DNA from: Novosphingobium sp.
GTDB taxonomy: Bacteria; Pseudomonadota; Alphaproteobacteria; Sphingomonadales; Sphingomonadaceae
Direction: 5' to 3'
Length of the DNA: 64,000 nucleotides
Assembly: GCA_017744735.1 (NCBI GenBank)
Contig: JAGIAR010000004.1
Coordinates: 248,001-312,000, forward strand
Shown here: piece by piece, positions 19,416 through 27,302 of the stretch
Layout: each line of letters starts with the position of its first letter
How positions within the stretch are numbered: position 1 is the stretch's first letter
The notes under the pieces: model-generated
Seen by the model: only the letters and a program-made list of their open reading frames with translations
What the model was told of the DNA's origin: nothing
Database searches by the model: none
Program-made: the position numbers and the translations under genes

Positions 19416-21509
19416 CTATCGCTTCGCTGCTTCAGGCCCGGCGAGGCCGAGCTGCCAGAGGATGAAGGCGAACTCTTCCGCGGTCTCCTTCAGGCTTTCG
19501 AACCGGCCGGACTTGCCGCCGTGCCCGGCACCCATGTTGGTCTTGAGCAGCAGTTCGTGGTCGTCGGTCTTGAGCTCGCGTAGCTTGGCCACCCATTTGG
19601 CCGGCTCCCAATAGGTCACCCGCGGATCGTTGAGCCCGGCGGTCACCAGCATCGGCGGATAGGCCTGCGCGCTCACCCGGTCGTAGGGCGAATAGCTGGC
19701 GATCAGTTCGAAGGCGGCCTTGTCCTCGATCGGGTTGCCCCATTCGGGCCATTCGCCGGGCGTCAGCGGAAGCGAGGCGTCGAGCATGGTGTTGAGCACA
19801 TCGACGAAGGGCACGTCGGCGACCACCGCGCCCCACAGGCCCGGATCGGAATTGACGATCGCCCCCATCAGCTCGCCGCCTGCAGAACCGCCCGAAGTGC
19901 TGATCCGCCCGGCCTCGGTATAGCCGCGTTCGATCAGCCCCTTCGCGACATCGACGAAATCGGTGAAGGTGTTGGCCCGCCGTTCGAGCTTGCCGGCCTT
20001 GTACCAGGCACGGCCAAGATCGTCCCCGCCGCGGATATGAGCAATTGCGTAGGCGAACCCGCGATCCACCAGGCTCAGCCGGGTGGTCGAGAAGCCCGGC
20101 TCGATCGCGATGCCATAGGCGCCGTAGCCGTAGAGATGCAGCGGGCCGGGTTTCTCGCGGTCCTTGCGGTAGACCACGCTGACCGGGATCGCGGTGCCGT
20201 CGCGGGCCGGAATTTCGAGCCGTTCGGTGGTGTAGAGCGAAGCGTCGTAGCCCGAGGGGATTTCCTGCACCTTGAGCAGGTCCAGACTACGGTCCTTCAC
20301 GTCGTAATCGTAGACCGAGCGCGGGCTGACCATGCTCTCGTAGGAGAGGCGCAGCTTGTCCATCGCCCATTCGGGATTGTCGGCCAGGCCCGCGACGTAG
20401 CTCGCTTCGGGGAAGGTGATCGGTTCGATCCGCGCGGGGTCGTCGTAATAGCGGATCTCGACCTGATCGAGCCCGCCCAGGCGCCCTTCGACCGTATAGA
20501 AATCGCGGAACAGGTCGAAGCCGGTGAGATAGAACGCGTCAGACCCTTCGATCAGCGTGGTCCATTCGCCCGGGTTTTCGAGCGGCGCGGTCGCGAGGCG
20601 GAAGTTCTCGTGGGTGTCGTTGGTCAGGACGAACAGCACGCCGTCGCGCTCGTCGACATCGTATTCCACCCCCGCCTTGCGCGGCCTGACCAGCAGCGGC
20701 TTCGCCAGCGGATCGGCCGCCGGGATCAGGTAGACTTCGCTGGTCTCGTGATCGCCCGCAGAGACGATCACCCATTTCTCGTTCGCCGACAGGCTGCTCC
20801 CCACCCGGAAGCCCTCGTCGTCCTCGTGATAGAGTTCGACATCCGTGTCCACGGCCTGGCCTAGCCAGTGCAACCGGACGTTGTCGGTCCGCCATTGCTC
20901 GTTGGCGAGCGAGTAGAGCAGCCCGGTGTCGCCCGCCACCCAGACAAGCGAGGACAGCGTTCCGGGGATGGTATCGGGCAACAGTTCGCCGGTGCCGAGA
21001 TCCTTGATCCGCGCGGTAAAGCGCTCCGACCCGTTATCGTCGACCGCATAGGCGAGCAGCTTGCCGTTCTGGCTGACCGAAAGCGCCCCGAGGCGGAAAT
21101 AGTCGAGCCCTTCGGCCAGCACCGTCTCGTCGAGGATCAGTTCGTCGGCGTTTTCATCGTCCTTGGCGGCGACCGGCCGGCGCCACCACTTCTTGTATTC
21201 GGCGCCTTCCTCGAACTCGATCCAGTAGAGATAGTCGCCGTCCTTCTGCGGCACCGACTTGTCGGCCTCTTTGATCCGCGCGCGCATCTCGGTGAACAGA
21301 TCGTCGATCAGCGGCCTGTGCCGTTCCATGCGCGCTTCGAACCACGCGTTCTCGGCCTTGAGGTGATCGAGCACCTCGGCGTCGGTCACCTCGGGATAGC
21401 CCGGATCGCGCAGCCAGGCGTAATCGTCGGTGACGGAAATCCCGTGGTGGGTGGAGGTGTGCGGCTTCTTGGGCGCGACAGGCGGCGCAACAGGTGTGGC
21501 ATCGGACAT
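19416..21509 (-). CDS. S9 family oligopeptidase (PtrB/prolyl oligopeptidase type)
   Basis: A 697-residue serine peptidase with an N-terminal beta-propeller (about 70-420) that limits substrates to short peptides, and a C-terminal alpha/beta hydrolase domain. The nucleophile is in STSGGSAGGELMG, serine near residue 542. GYGAYGIAIEPGFS and HIRGGDDLGRAWYKAGK are oligopeptidase B signatures, and the final NMGAGHGGKSGRF carries the histidine. There is no signal peptide, so it is cytoplasmic. Oligopeptidase B cleaves after basic residues; the close resemblance suggests the same. It is divergent from the aminopeptidase P gene by 38 bases. Confidence 0.93.
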   Translation of the reverse strand: MSDATPVAPPVAPKKPHTSTHHGISVTDDYAWLRDPGYPEVTDAEVLDHLKAENAWFEARMERHRPLIDDLFTEMRARIKEADKSVPQKDGDYLYWIEFEEGAEYKKWWRRPVAAKDDENADELILDETVLAEGLDYFRLGALSVSQNGKLLAYAVDDNGSERFTARIKDLGTGELLPDTIPGTLSSLVWVAGDTGLLYSLANEQWRTDNVRLHWLGQAVDTDVELYHEDDEGFRVGSSLSANEKWVIVSAGDHETSEVYLIPAADPLAKPLLVRPRKAGVEYDVDERDGVLFVLTNDTHENFRLATAPLENPGEWTTLIEGSDAFYLTGFDLFRDFYTVEGRLGGLDQVEIRYYDDPARIEPITFPEASYVAGLADNPEWAMDKLRLSYESMVSPRSVYDYDVKDRSLDLLKVQEIPSGYDASLYTTERLEIPARDGTAIPVSVVYRKDREKPGPLHLYGYGAYGIAIEPGFSTTRLSLVDRGFAYAIAHIRGGDDLGRAWYKAGKLERRANTFTDFVDVAKGLIERGYTEAGRISTSGGSAGGELMGAIVNSDPGLWGAVVADVPFVDVLNTMLDASLPLTPGEWPEWGNPIEDKAAFELIASYSPYDRVSAQAYPPMLVTAGLNDPRVTYWEPAKWVAKLRELKTDDHELLLKTNMGAGHGGKSGRFESLKETAEEFAFILWQLGLAGPEAAKR

Positions 21510-21547
21510 GGCAGAGGCCTATGTTGGTGCGGAAAGGACTGCAAGCA

Positions 21548-23353
21548 ATGCTGATGCTCACCCACGAAGCGCGCCTCCCCGCGCTGAGGCAGGAACTGGA
21601 TCGCCGGGGGCTGGACGGCTTCGTGATCCCGATCTCGGACGAGCACATGTCCGAATATGTCGGCGCCTATGCCCAGCGGCTCGAATGGCTGACCGGCTTC
21701 GGGGGTTCGGCCGGCACCGCGGTGGTTCTCAAGGATCGCGCCGCGATCTTCGTCGACGGGCGTTACACGCTGCAGGTGCGCGACCAGGTCGACGGCAAGT
21801 ATTGGGACTATCTCGGCGTGCCCGAAACCAGCCCGGCCAAATGGCTGGGCGAGCACGCGCCCGAAGGCGCAACCATCGGCTACGATGCCTGGCTCCATTC
21901 GAAAGGCTGGGCCGACGCGGTCGAGAAGGCGCTGGCCCCGCGGGGCGCGACCCTGACCGCGGTCGAGGGCAATCCGGTCGATTCGGTGTGGCAGGACCAG
22001 CCCGAGCCCTCGCTCGCGCCGGCGGAAGTCCATGCCGATCGTTTCTCGGGCAAGTCGAGCGCGGAAAAGCGCGCCGCGGTCGGCGAATGGCTGAAGGACA
22101 AGGGCTGCGATGCGGCGGTGATCGCGGCGCTCGATTCGGTCGCCTGGCTGCTCAACATCCGGGGGACCGACGTCGAGCGCACCCCGGTGACGCTGTCCTA
22201 TGTGATCGCGCATGCCGACGGCACCGCCGAGCTGTTCATCGATCCGGCCAAGATGACACCCGAAGTCCTCGCCCATCTCGGCAATGCGGTGAAGGTGCGC
22301 GACGCCGCCGAATTCGTGCCCACGCTCGGCTCCCTCAACGGCCAGAAGGTCGCGGCGGATCCGGGCACCTGCGTTGCCGGAATCTTCGCCGCGCTCCACG
22401 CCGGCGGCGCCGTGATCGTCGAGGCACAGGATCCGTGCATCCTGCCCAAGGCGATCAAGAATGCGGTCGAACTCGACGGCCACCGCGCGGCGCAGGCGCG
22501 CGATGGGGCGGCAATCGCGAAGTTCCTCCATTGGCTGTCGATCGAAGGGCCCAAGGGCACCGTCACCGAGATTTCGGCGGCGGAGAAGCTCCACCAGTTC
22601 CGCCGCGATTCGGGCGACCTGCGCGATCTCAGCTTCGACACAATCTCGGGTGCCGGGCCCAACGGCGCAATCGTCCACTACCGGGTGAGCGAGGCGACCA
22701 ACCGCGTGCTGGCGCCCAACAGTGTCTATCTGGTCGATTCGGGCGGGCAATATCCCGACGGGACCACCGACATCACCCGCACCGTGTGGATCGGTCCGGA
22801 CGAGCCGCCGCAGGAGGTGAAAGACCGCTTCAGCCGCGTGCTGCGCGGCAATCTCGCGCTCGCGACGCAGACCTTCCCCAAGGGCACCACCGGCAGCCAG
22901 CTCGACACGATCGCGCGCCAGTTCCTGTGGCGCGCAGGGCTCGACTATGCGCATGGCACCGGCCACGGGGTGGGCAGCTATCTCTCGGTCCACGAGGGGC
23001 CACAGCGGATCGCCAAGGCGCGCGGGGCGCAGGCCGGGACCGAGCAGGAACTGCTTGCCGGCATGATCCTCTCGAACGAGCCCGGCTATTACAAGACCGG
23101 CGAATACGGCATCCGGATCGAGACCCTGGTGGTGGTCGAGGAGCGCCATATCCACGGTATGGAAGGCGAATGGCTCGGCTTCGAGACGCTCACCCTCGCC
23201 CCGGTAGACCGCCGGCTGATCGATTTGCAGATGGTCACCGATACCGAGCGGGCCTGGTGGGATTTCTACATGGCGCGGGTCTGGGAAGTGCTTTCGCCCC
23301 AGCTCGAGGGAGAGGCGCTCGCCTGGCTCGACGCGCAATGCGCGCCGCTATAG
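21548..23353 (+). CDS. Aminopeptidase P family metallopeptidase (M24)
   Basis: At 601 residues this is the three-domain form of Xaa-Pro aminopeptidase. Two creatinase-like N-terminal domains (GGSAGTAVVLKDRAAIFVDGRY near residue 55) precede a pita-bread catalytic domain. The metal ligands are readable: VDSGGQYPDGTTDITRT (two aspartates), HGTGHGVGSYLSVHEGP (histidine), NEPGYYKTGEYGIRIET (glutamates). It removes N-terminal residues next to proline in the cytoplasm. The ATG at 21548 follows GGAAAGGA; an earlier ATG at 21494 would overlap the divergent peptidase gene. Confidence 0.94.
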   Translation: MLMLTHEARLPALRQELDRRGLDGFVIPISDEHMSEYVGAYAQRLEWLTGFGGSAGTAVVLKDRAAIFVDGRYTLQVRDQVDGKYWDYLGVPETSPAKWLGEHAPEGATIGYDAWLHSKGWADAVEKALAPRGATLTAVEGNPVDSVWQDQPEPSLAPAEVHADRFSGKSSAEKRAAVGEWLKDKGCDAAVIAALDSVAWLLNIRGTDVERTPVTLSYVIAHADGTAELFIDPAKMTPEVLAHLGNAVKVRDAAEFVPTLGSLNGQKVAADPGTCVAGIFAALHAGGAVIVEAQDPCILPKAIKNAVELDGHRAAQARDGAAIAKFLHWLSIEGPKGTVTEISAAEKLHQFRRDSGDLRDLSFDTISGAGPNGAIVHYRVSEATNRVLAPNSVYLVDSGGQYPDGTTDITRTVWIGPDEPPQEVKDRFSRVLRGNLALATQTFPKGTTGSQLDTIARQFLWRAGLDYAHGTGHGVGSYLSVHEGPQRIAKARGAQAGTEQELLAGMILSNEPGYYKTGEYGIRIETLVVVEERHIHGMEGEWLGFETLTLAPVDRRLIDLQMVTDTERAWWDFYMARVWEVLSPQLEGEALAWLDAQCAPL

Positions 23354-23390
23354 GCTGCCACGCAAGACACGAGAAAGGGGAGAGCGGGCC

Positions 23391-23759
23391 ATGCTGGGCT
23401 ATTGCACGATCGGTACCAACAACCTTGCGAAGGCGGGCGCCTTCTATGACGAGGTCGCGAAAATCCTCGGCCACGGGCGGGTTATGGAGAACGACCGGGT
23501 AATCATGTGGGGCAGCCCCGGCAAAGGGGCGATGCTCGGCCTGATCAAGCCGCTGAACGAGCAGCCGGCGACGGCCGGCAACGGCTCGATGTTCGGCTTC
23601 CACGCGGAGAGCGAGGAACAGGTCGACAAGGTCTACGATTACGCCTTGGCGCACGGCGGCAGCGACGAAGGCCCACCGGGGCCACGCGGCGAGAATTTCT
23701 ACGGCGCCTATTTCCGCGATCCGGAAGGCAACAAACTGGTCTGTTTCCTGATGAAATGA
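23391..23759 (+). CDS. VOC family (glyoxalase-like) protein
   Basis: A 122-residue single-domain vicinal-oxygen-chelate protein. The N-terminal block MLGYCTIGTNNLAKAGAFYDEV and the C-terminal NFYGAYFRDPEGNKLVCF are typical of the lyase/bleomycin-resistance-like branch, where a C-terminal glutamate or nearby residue binds metal. The substrate cannot be told. The ribosome site GGGGAGAG precedes ATG 23391. The cupin gene follows at once and is likely co-transcribed. Confidence 0.88.
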   Translation: MLGYCTIGTNNLAKAGAFYDEVAKILGHGRVMENDRVIMWGSPGKGAMLGLIKPLNEQPATAGNGSMFGFHAESEEQVDKVYDYALAHGGSDEGPPGPRGENFYGAYFRDPEGNKLVCFLMK

Positions 23760-23770
23760 CGGAGGGCGCG

Positions 23771-24178
23771 ATGACTGGCCTGAGCCTCGAACAGCATCCG
23801 ATCCACCTCGGACGCGGCGGCACCGCGGTGTCCCAGCCCGAGTTCCCGCGCGACGAGCGGGCGATGCAATGGTACATGGATTACGGCGCGCGCCATGCCG
23901 ACGACGGCACCGAAGGACGGCTGGTCTCGCTGTTCCGCTTCACCGAGGACTGGGCGGGCTGGGAGATGCATCCGGCCGGCGCGGAAGTGGTGGTCTGCCT
24001 CGAAGGCGCGATGGAGCTGATACAGGAACTGGAAGACGGCAGCCACAAGCGCACCAGGCTCGCGGCGGGCGAATATGCGATCAATCCGCCCGGAGTATGG
24101 CACACGGCGGATATTGCCGGCGAGGCGGCCGGGCTGTTCGTGACCGCCGGAGTGGGCACGCAGGGGCGCCCGCGCTAG
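23771..24178 (+). CDS. Cupin domain protein
   Basis: The start is taken at ATG 23771, which has GGAGG exactly 5 bases upstream; an ATG at 23756 overlaps the previous stop but lacks a site. The 135-residue product is a small beta-barrel with cupin motif 1 around WEMHPAGAEVVVCLEGAMELI and motif 2 around AGEYAINPPGVWHTADI, which provides metal-binding histidines and a glutamate. Such proteins are dioxygenases, isomerases or sensors; no specific role is visible. Confidence 0.85.
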   Translation: MTGLSLEQHPIHLGRGGTAVSQPEFPRDERAMQWYMDYGARHADDGTEGRLVSLFRFTEDWAGWEMHPAGAEVVVCLEGAMELIQELEDGSHKRTRLAAGEYAINPPGVWHTADIAGEAAGLFVTAGVGTQGRPR

Positions 24179-24180
24179 GC

Positions 24181-24199
24181 CAACCCGGCTTGCGGGTTG
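24181..24199 (+). terminator. Hairpin after the cupin gene
   Basis: CAACCCG (24181-24187) and CGGGTTG (24193-24199) form a 7-bp stem with a 5-base loop two bases after the cupin stop. No T run follows, so it is a possible, not proven, transcript end. Confidence 0.35.
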
Positions 24200-24226
24200 C
24201 GCGCAAATGAACGCCGGTTCGATCGA

Positions 24227-24265
24227 GCGACAATTTGCGACAATTCTCCGCCATAACGGCATAAT
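24227..24265 (+). promoter_or_regulatory. Tandem direct repeat and promoter of the EF-hand/two-component operon
   Basis: GCGACAATT occurs at 24227-24235 and again at 24237-24245, a 10-base period that puts both copies on the same helix face. The second copy supplies GCGACA at the -35 position, 17 bases before a CATAAT -10 box at 24260-24265. This is the layout of a PhoB/OmpR-type activator box replacing a weak -35, and the operon encodes an OmpR-type regulator, so autoregulation is inferred. Confidence 0.55.
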
Positions 24266-24298
24266 CGCGCGACAGGATGCCGTTAGAACCGGGTTCGA

Positions 24299-24345
24299 GA
24301 GCTGCGGGATCATTCCCCTCCCCCTCCTTCCCGATCCCGCAGCTC
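24299..24345 (+). promoter_or_regulatory. Leader hairpin before the EF-hand gene
   Basis: GAGCTGCGGGATC (24299-24311) pairs perfectly with GATCCCGCAGCTC (24333-24345), a 13-bp stem with a 21-base loop that is almost all pyrimidine and contains several CCTCC/CCCTCC runs. It lies in the probable 5' leader, 37 bases before ATG 24383. The loop could pair with the GGAG ribosome site at 24370-24373, so a role in translation is possible. Confidence 0.6.
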
Positions 24346-24382
24346 CCACTTGTCGGGTTTCTCGACTATGGAGTTTTCGACG

Positions 24383-25066
24383 ATGCGCAAATTCGCCCCC
24401 CTTGTCTTTGCCACCCTCTCCGCGGCGGCGCTCGGCGCAGCCGCTTACGCCGCACCCACGCCCGCCGCGAGCGGCGCGCCTCGCCACGGCGGCCCGCGCC
24501 ATATGGGTCCGGTCACCCGCGCCGAAGCGCAAAGCCGCGCCGATGCCCTGTTCGCGCGGCTCGACGCCAACGGCGACGGTGTGATCGATGCCAGGGACCG
24601 CCAGGCCCGTCAGGCCGAGCGCTTCGCCAGGCTCGACACCGATCACAACGGCTCGCTCAGCCCGCAGGAGTTTGCCGCGGCAGCGCCGGGCCCGCGCGGC
24701 CCGGTCGGAGCGTTTGCCGGCAAGCCCGGCGATCGGCCCGCTGCTCCGGACGGTCCGCCCCCGGCAGGTTTCGAAGGCCGGCATATGGGCAAGCGCGGCC
24801 CGATGGGCCTTGCCGGCCGCCACGGCGGTTTCGGCGGCCCCGGCAAGCTGGTCCGCGAGGCGGACGTCAATCACGACGGCACGATCTCCAAGGCCGAGTT
24901 CGAAGCCTTCAGCCTCGCCCGCTTCGACGCAGCCGACACGAATCACGACGGCACGGTGAGCGCGGACGAACGCAAGGCCGCGATGAAGGCGGCCCGCGGT
25001 GAACTGCGCGGCCAGTGGCGCGCCCGGCATGACGCCGCGAGCGACGTCGACCAGCAGAACCAGTAA
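24383..25066 (+). CDS. Exported EF-hand calcium-binding protein
   Basis: The ATG at 24383 has GGAG 9 bases upstream and gives a signal peptide (MRKFAPLVFATLSAAALGAA). Of 227 residues, four EF-hand loops are readable: DANGDGVIDARD (last position D instead of E), DTDHNGSLSPQE, DVNHDGTISKAE and DTNHDGTVSADE. They are arranged as two pairs separated by a glycine-, proline- and histidine-rich linker. It should bind calcium in the periplasm. The two-component genes follow 20 bases later, so the protein probably belongs to the same regulon, perhaps as target or auxiliary sensor. In-frame ATGs at 24350 and 24368 are alternatives. Confidence 0.88.
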   Translation: MRKFAPLVFATLSAAALGAAAYAAPTPAASGAPRHGGPRHMGPVTRAEAQSRADALFARLDANGDGVIDARDRQARQAERFARLDTDHNGSLSPQEFAAAAPGPRGPVGAFAGKPGDRPAAPDGPPPAGFEGRHMGKRGPMGLAGRHGGFGGPGKLVREADVNHDGTISKAEFEAFSLARFDAADTNHDGTVSADERKAAMKAARGELRGQWRARHDAASDVDQQNQ

Positions 25067-25086
25067 GAACAGCGAGGGGCGCCGTT

Positions 25087-25833
25087 ATGAGCAATGATCC
25101 GGCGGCGCCCACCCGTATCCTGCTGGTCGACGACGAGCCGAGCCTGCGCGAGCCTTTGGCCGATTACCTGACCCGTCAGGGCTTCGCGGTATCGCCTGCC
25201 GCCAGCGCCGCGGAAGCGCGCAGCCTGCTGCTCAAGTTCACCCCGGACCTCGTGCTGCTCGACATCATGATGCCGGGCGAAGACGGCCTGTCGCTCTGCC
25301 GCCACCTGTCCGAGGCCAAGGATCTCCCGGTGATCCTGCTGACCGCCAAGGGCGAGGCGACCGACCGGATCGTCGGGCTCGAGATCGGCGCCGACGATTA
25401 CGTGGTGAAGCCGTTCGAGCCGCGCGAGCTGGTCGCCCGGATCAAGAGCGTTCTGCGTCGCGCCGCGAGGGGCACCGTGGCTCCCCAGGAAGACGCGCAT
25501 TACGAATTCGAAGGCTGGCGGCTCGATCCGGTCAAGCGCCGCCTGACCGATCCCGAAGGCGCGGTGATCGCGATCTCTTCCGCCGAGTTCCGCCTGCTGA
25601 TCGCCTTCCTGGATCATCCGCGCCAGGTCATGGATCGCGACCGGCTGCTCGACATGGTCCAAGGCCGCGAGGCGCATCTGTTCGATCGCGCGGTCGACAA
25701 CCAGGTCAGCCGCCTGCGGCGCAAGATCGAAAGCGCGATGCGCGAGCCGCGCCTGATCCAGACGGTGCGCGGTGGCGGCTACGTGCTCGCGGCCGACGTG
25801 CGCCGCGTCAGCGATTCCGGCGAGCGCGCGTGA
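25087..25833 (+). CDS. OmpR-family response regulator
   Basis: A 248-residue regulator with a receiver domain (DD at 15-16, phospho-acceptor D59 in LLDIMMP, T87, K109) and a winged-helix DNA-binding domain in the C-terminal half (RQVMDRDRLLDMVQGRE, then VSRLRRKIE and GGGYVLAADV). It overlaps the kinase gene by GTGA, so the pair is translationally coupled. The tandem repeat at 24227-24245 is the best candidate for its binding site. The signal is unknown; the EF-hand neighbour suggests calcium or envelope state. Confidence 0.94.
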   Translation: MSNDPAAPTRILLVDDEPSLREPLADYLTRQGFAVSPAASAAEARSLLLKFTPDLVLLDIMMPGEDGLSLCRHLSEAKDLPVILLTAKGEATDRIVGLEIGADDYVVKPFEPRELVARIKSVLRRAARGTVAPQEDAHYEFEGWRLDPVKRRLTDPEGAVIAISSAEFRLLIAFLDHPRQVMDRDRLLDMVQGREAHLFDRAVDNQVSRLRRKIESAMREPRLIQTVRGGGYVLAADVRRVSDSGERA

Positions 25834-27230
25834 CCTTCCGCCTATGGCCGAAAAGCCTGCTGGGGCAGATGCTGCTGGCCGTCGCAGTCGCGCTGCTGGT
25901 GGCACAGACGATCTCGGCGGTGCTGCTGGTGCTCGCGCAAGAGCAGCGCCGCGAGATGGGCGCCGCCAACGGACTGGTGTTCCAGCTCGTCGCCGAGCCA
26001 CGCCTCGACTATCGCGATCGCGAGGGCCGCGGATCGAAGGACCGACCCCGGCAGCACTGGCAGCGCTACCGGATCGAGCGGACCGCCGTTTATCCGCTGA
26101 TGCCCGGCGAGAAAGAAGACGCGAAGCGCAAGGAACTGGTGCGTTCGATCCTCGCCGATCAGGGGATCGAGCCGGTCAAGCTGGTGGTGACCCACCGCAA
26201 GATCGCCAATGATTCCTATGTGATGACCCAGCGCGAGCCCAAGGACCGGACCGGTGCCTGGGCTCCGCGCAATGAGGTGATCGTCGCCGGAATGCTGCGC
26301 AAGGGCGAAAGCCAGTGGACGGTTGCCCGGGTGCCCTTGGGCGGTCCGGACCCGCAGACGCTGGGCGGGATCATCGGCCAGACGCTGCTGCTCTACGTCG
26401 TGCTGGTCGGGGGGCTCGCGCTGCTGCTGCGGCGAATTACCCGCCCGCTGCGGGCCCTGACCATGCGAATGGAGCGCTTCACCCGCACCCGCGAAACCGG
26501 CACCCAGCTCGAGCCGAGCGGCCCCGAGGACACCCGCCGGCTGATTACCGCGCACAACGAGATGCAGGCGCGCATCGCCGCGTTGCTCGACGAGAAGGAC
26601 GTCATGCTCGGCGCGATCGGACACGATCTCAAGACCCCGCTCGCGGCGCTGAGGGTACGGATCGAATCGGTCGAGGACGACCGCGAGCGCGAAAAGATGG
26701 CCGCGACGATCGAGGACATCACCCGCACGCTCGACGACATCCTCTCGCTCGCGCGGGTCGGCCGCCCGTCGGACACGCCGGAAAGCACCGAGCTTTCCGC
26801 GCTCACCGCGACGGTGGTCGAGGAATTCGAGGACATGGGGGACGACGTGCTGCTGGGCGAGACCAGCCGTATCGTGCTCAAGGTGCGCGCGACCTGGCTG
26901 CGCCGCGCGTTGCGCAACCTCGTCGCCAACGCGCTCCGCTATGCCGGGGGCAGGGCGCGGGTGTCGCTGCACAGCCTGAACGGCGCGGCTGCGTTCCGGG
27001 TCGAGGACGACGGGCCCGGCATTCCCGACGACGAGATCGACGCGATGCTCCAGCCGTTCCGCCGCGGCGAAGGCTCGCGCAACCGCGAGACCGGCGGGGC
27101 GGGTCTCGGGCTGACCCTGGCACGCGCGATCGCCGAGCAGCATGGCGGCAGCCTGGTGATCGCAAACCGCCTGCGCCCCGACGGCAGCATCGCCGGCCTG
27201 GTCGCCGAACTGCGCATTCCGCTCGACTGA
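25830..27230 (+). CDS. Membrane sensor histidine kinase
   Basis: The 466-residue kinase starts with GTG. An N-terminal membrane segment (about 10-35) and a second near 185-205 bracket a basic periplasmic domain of about 145 residues. A HAMP region (about 205-250) is followed by the dimerisation box GAIGHDLKTPLAALR with H265. The ATP-binding domain has an N box LRNLVANALRY, a G1 box VEDDGPGIPDDEI and a G2 box GAGLGLTLARAIAEQHGG. It phosphorylates the regulator encoded just upstream. The periplasmic domain has no family I recognise. Confidence 0.94.
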   Translation: MTFRLWPKSLLGQMLLAVAVALLVAQTISAVLLVLAQEQRREMGAANGLVFQLVAEPRLDYRDREGRGSKDRPRQHWQRYRIERTAVYPLMPGEKEDAKRKELVRSILADQGIEPVKLVVTHRKIANDSYVMTQREPKDRTGAWAPRNEVIVAGMLRKGESQWTVARVPLGGPDPQTLGGIIGQTLLLYVVLVGGLALLLRRITRPLRALTMRMERFTRTRETGTQLEPSGPEDTRRLITAHNEMQARIAALLDEKDVMLGAIGHDLKTPLAALRVRIESVEDDREREKMAATIEDITRTLDDILSLARVGRPSDTPESTELSALTATVVEEFEDMGDDVLLGETSRIVLKVRATWLRRALRNLVANALRYAGGRARVSLHSLNGAAAFRVEDDGPGIPDDEIDAMLQPFRRGEGSRNRETGGAGLGLTLARAIAEQHGGSLVIANRLRPDGSIAGLVAELRIPLD

Positions 27231-27302
27231 GGGCGTTTGCTTCGCGCCGCGGCGCTGTTAGGGACGGTTTCTTCGGCAACCAACTTCCCGGAGCGTTTTT
27301 CC

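Noticed and set aside
24179..24382. A small gene in the 204-base space before the EF-hand gene
   Set aside because: Open frames are broken by the direct repeat and hairpin, and no start with a ribosome site is present; regulatory signals explain the stretch better.
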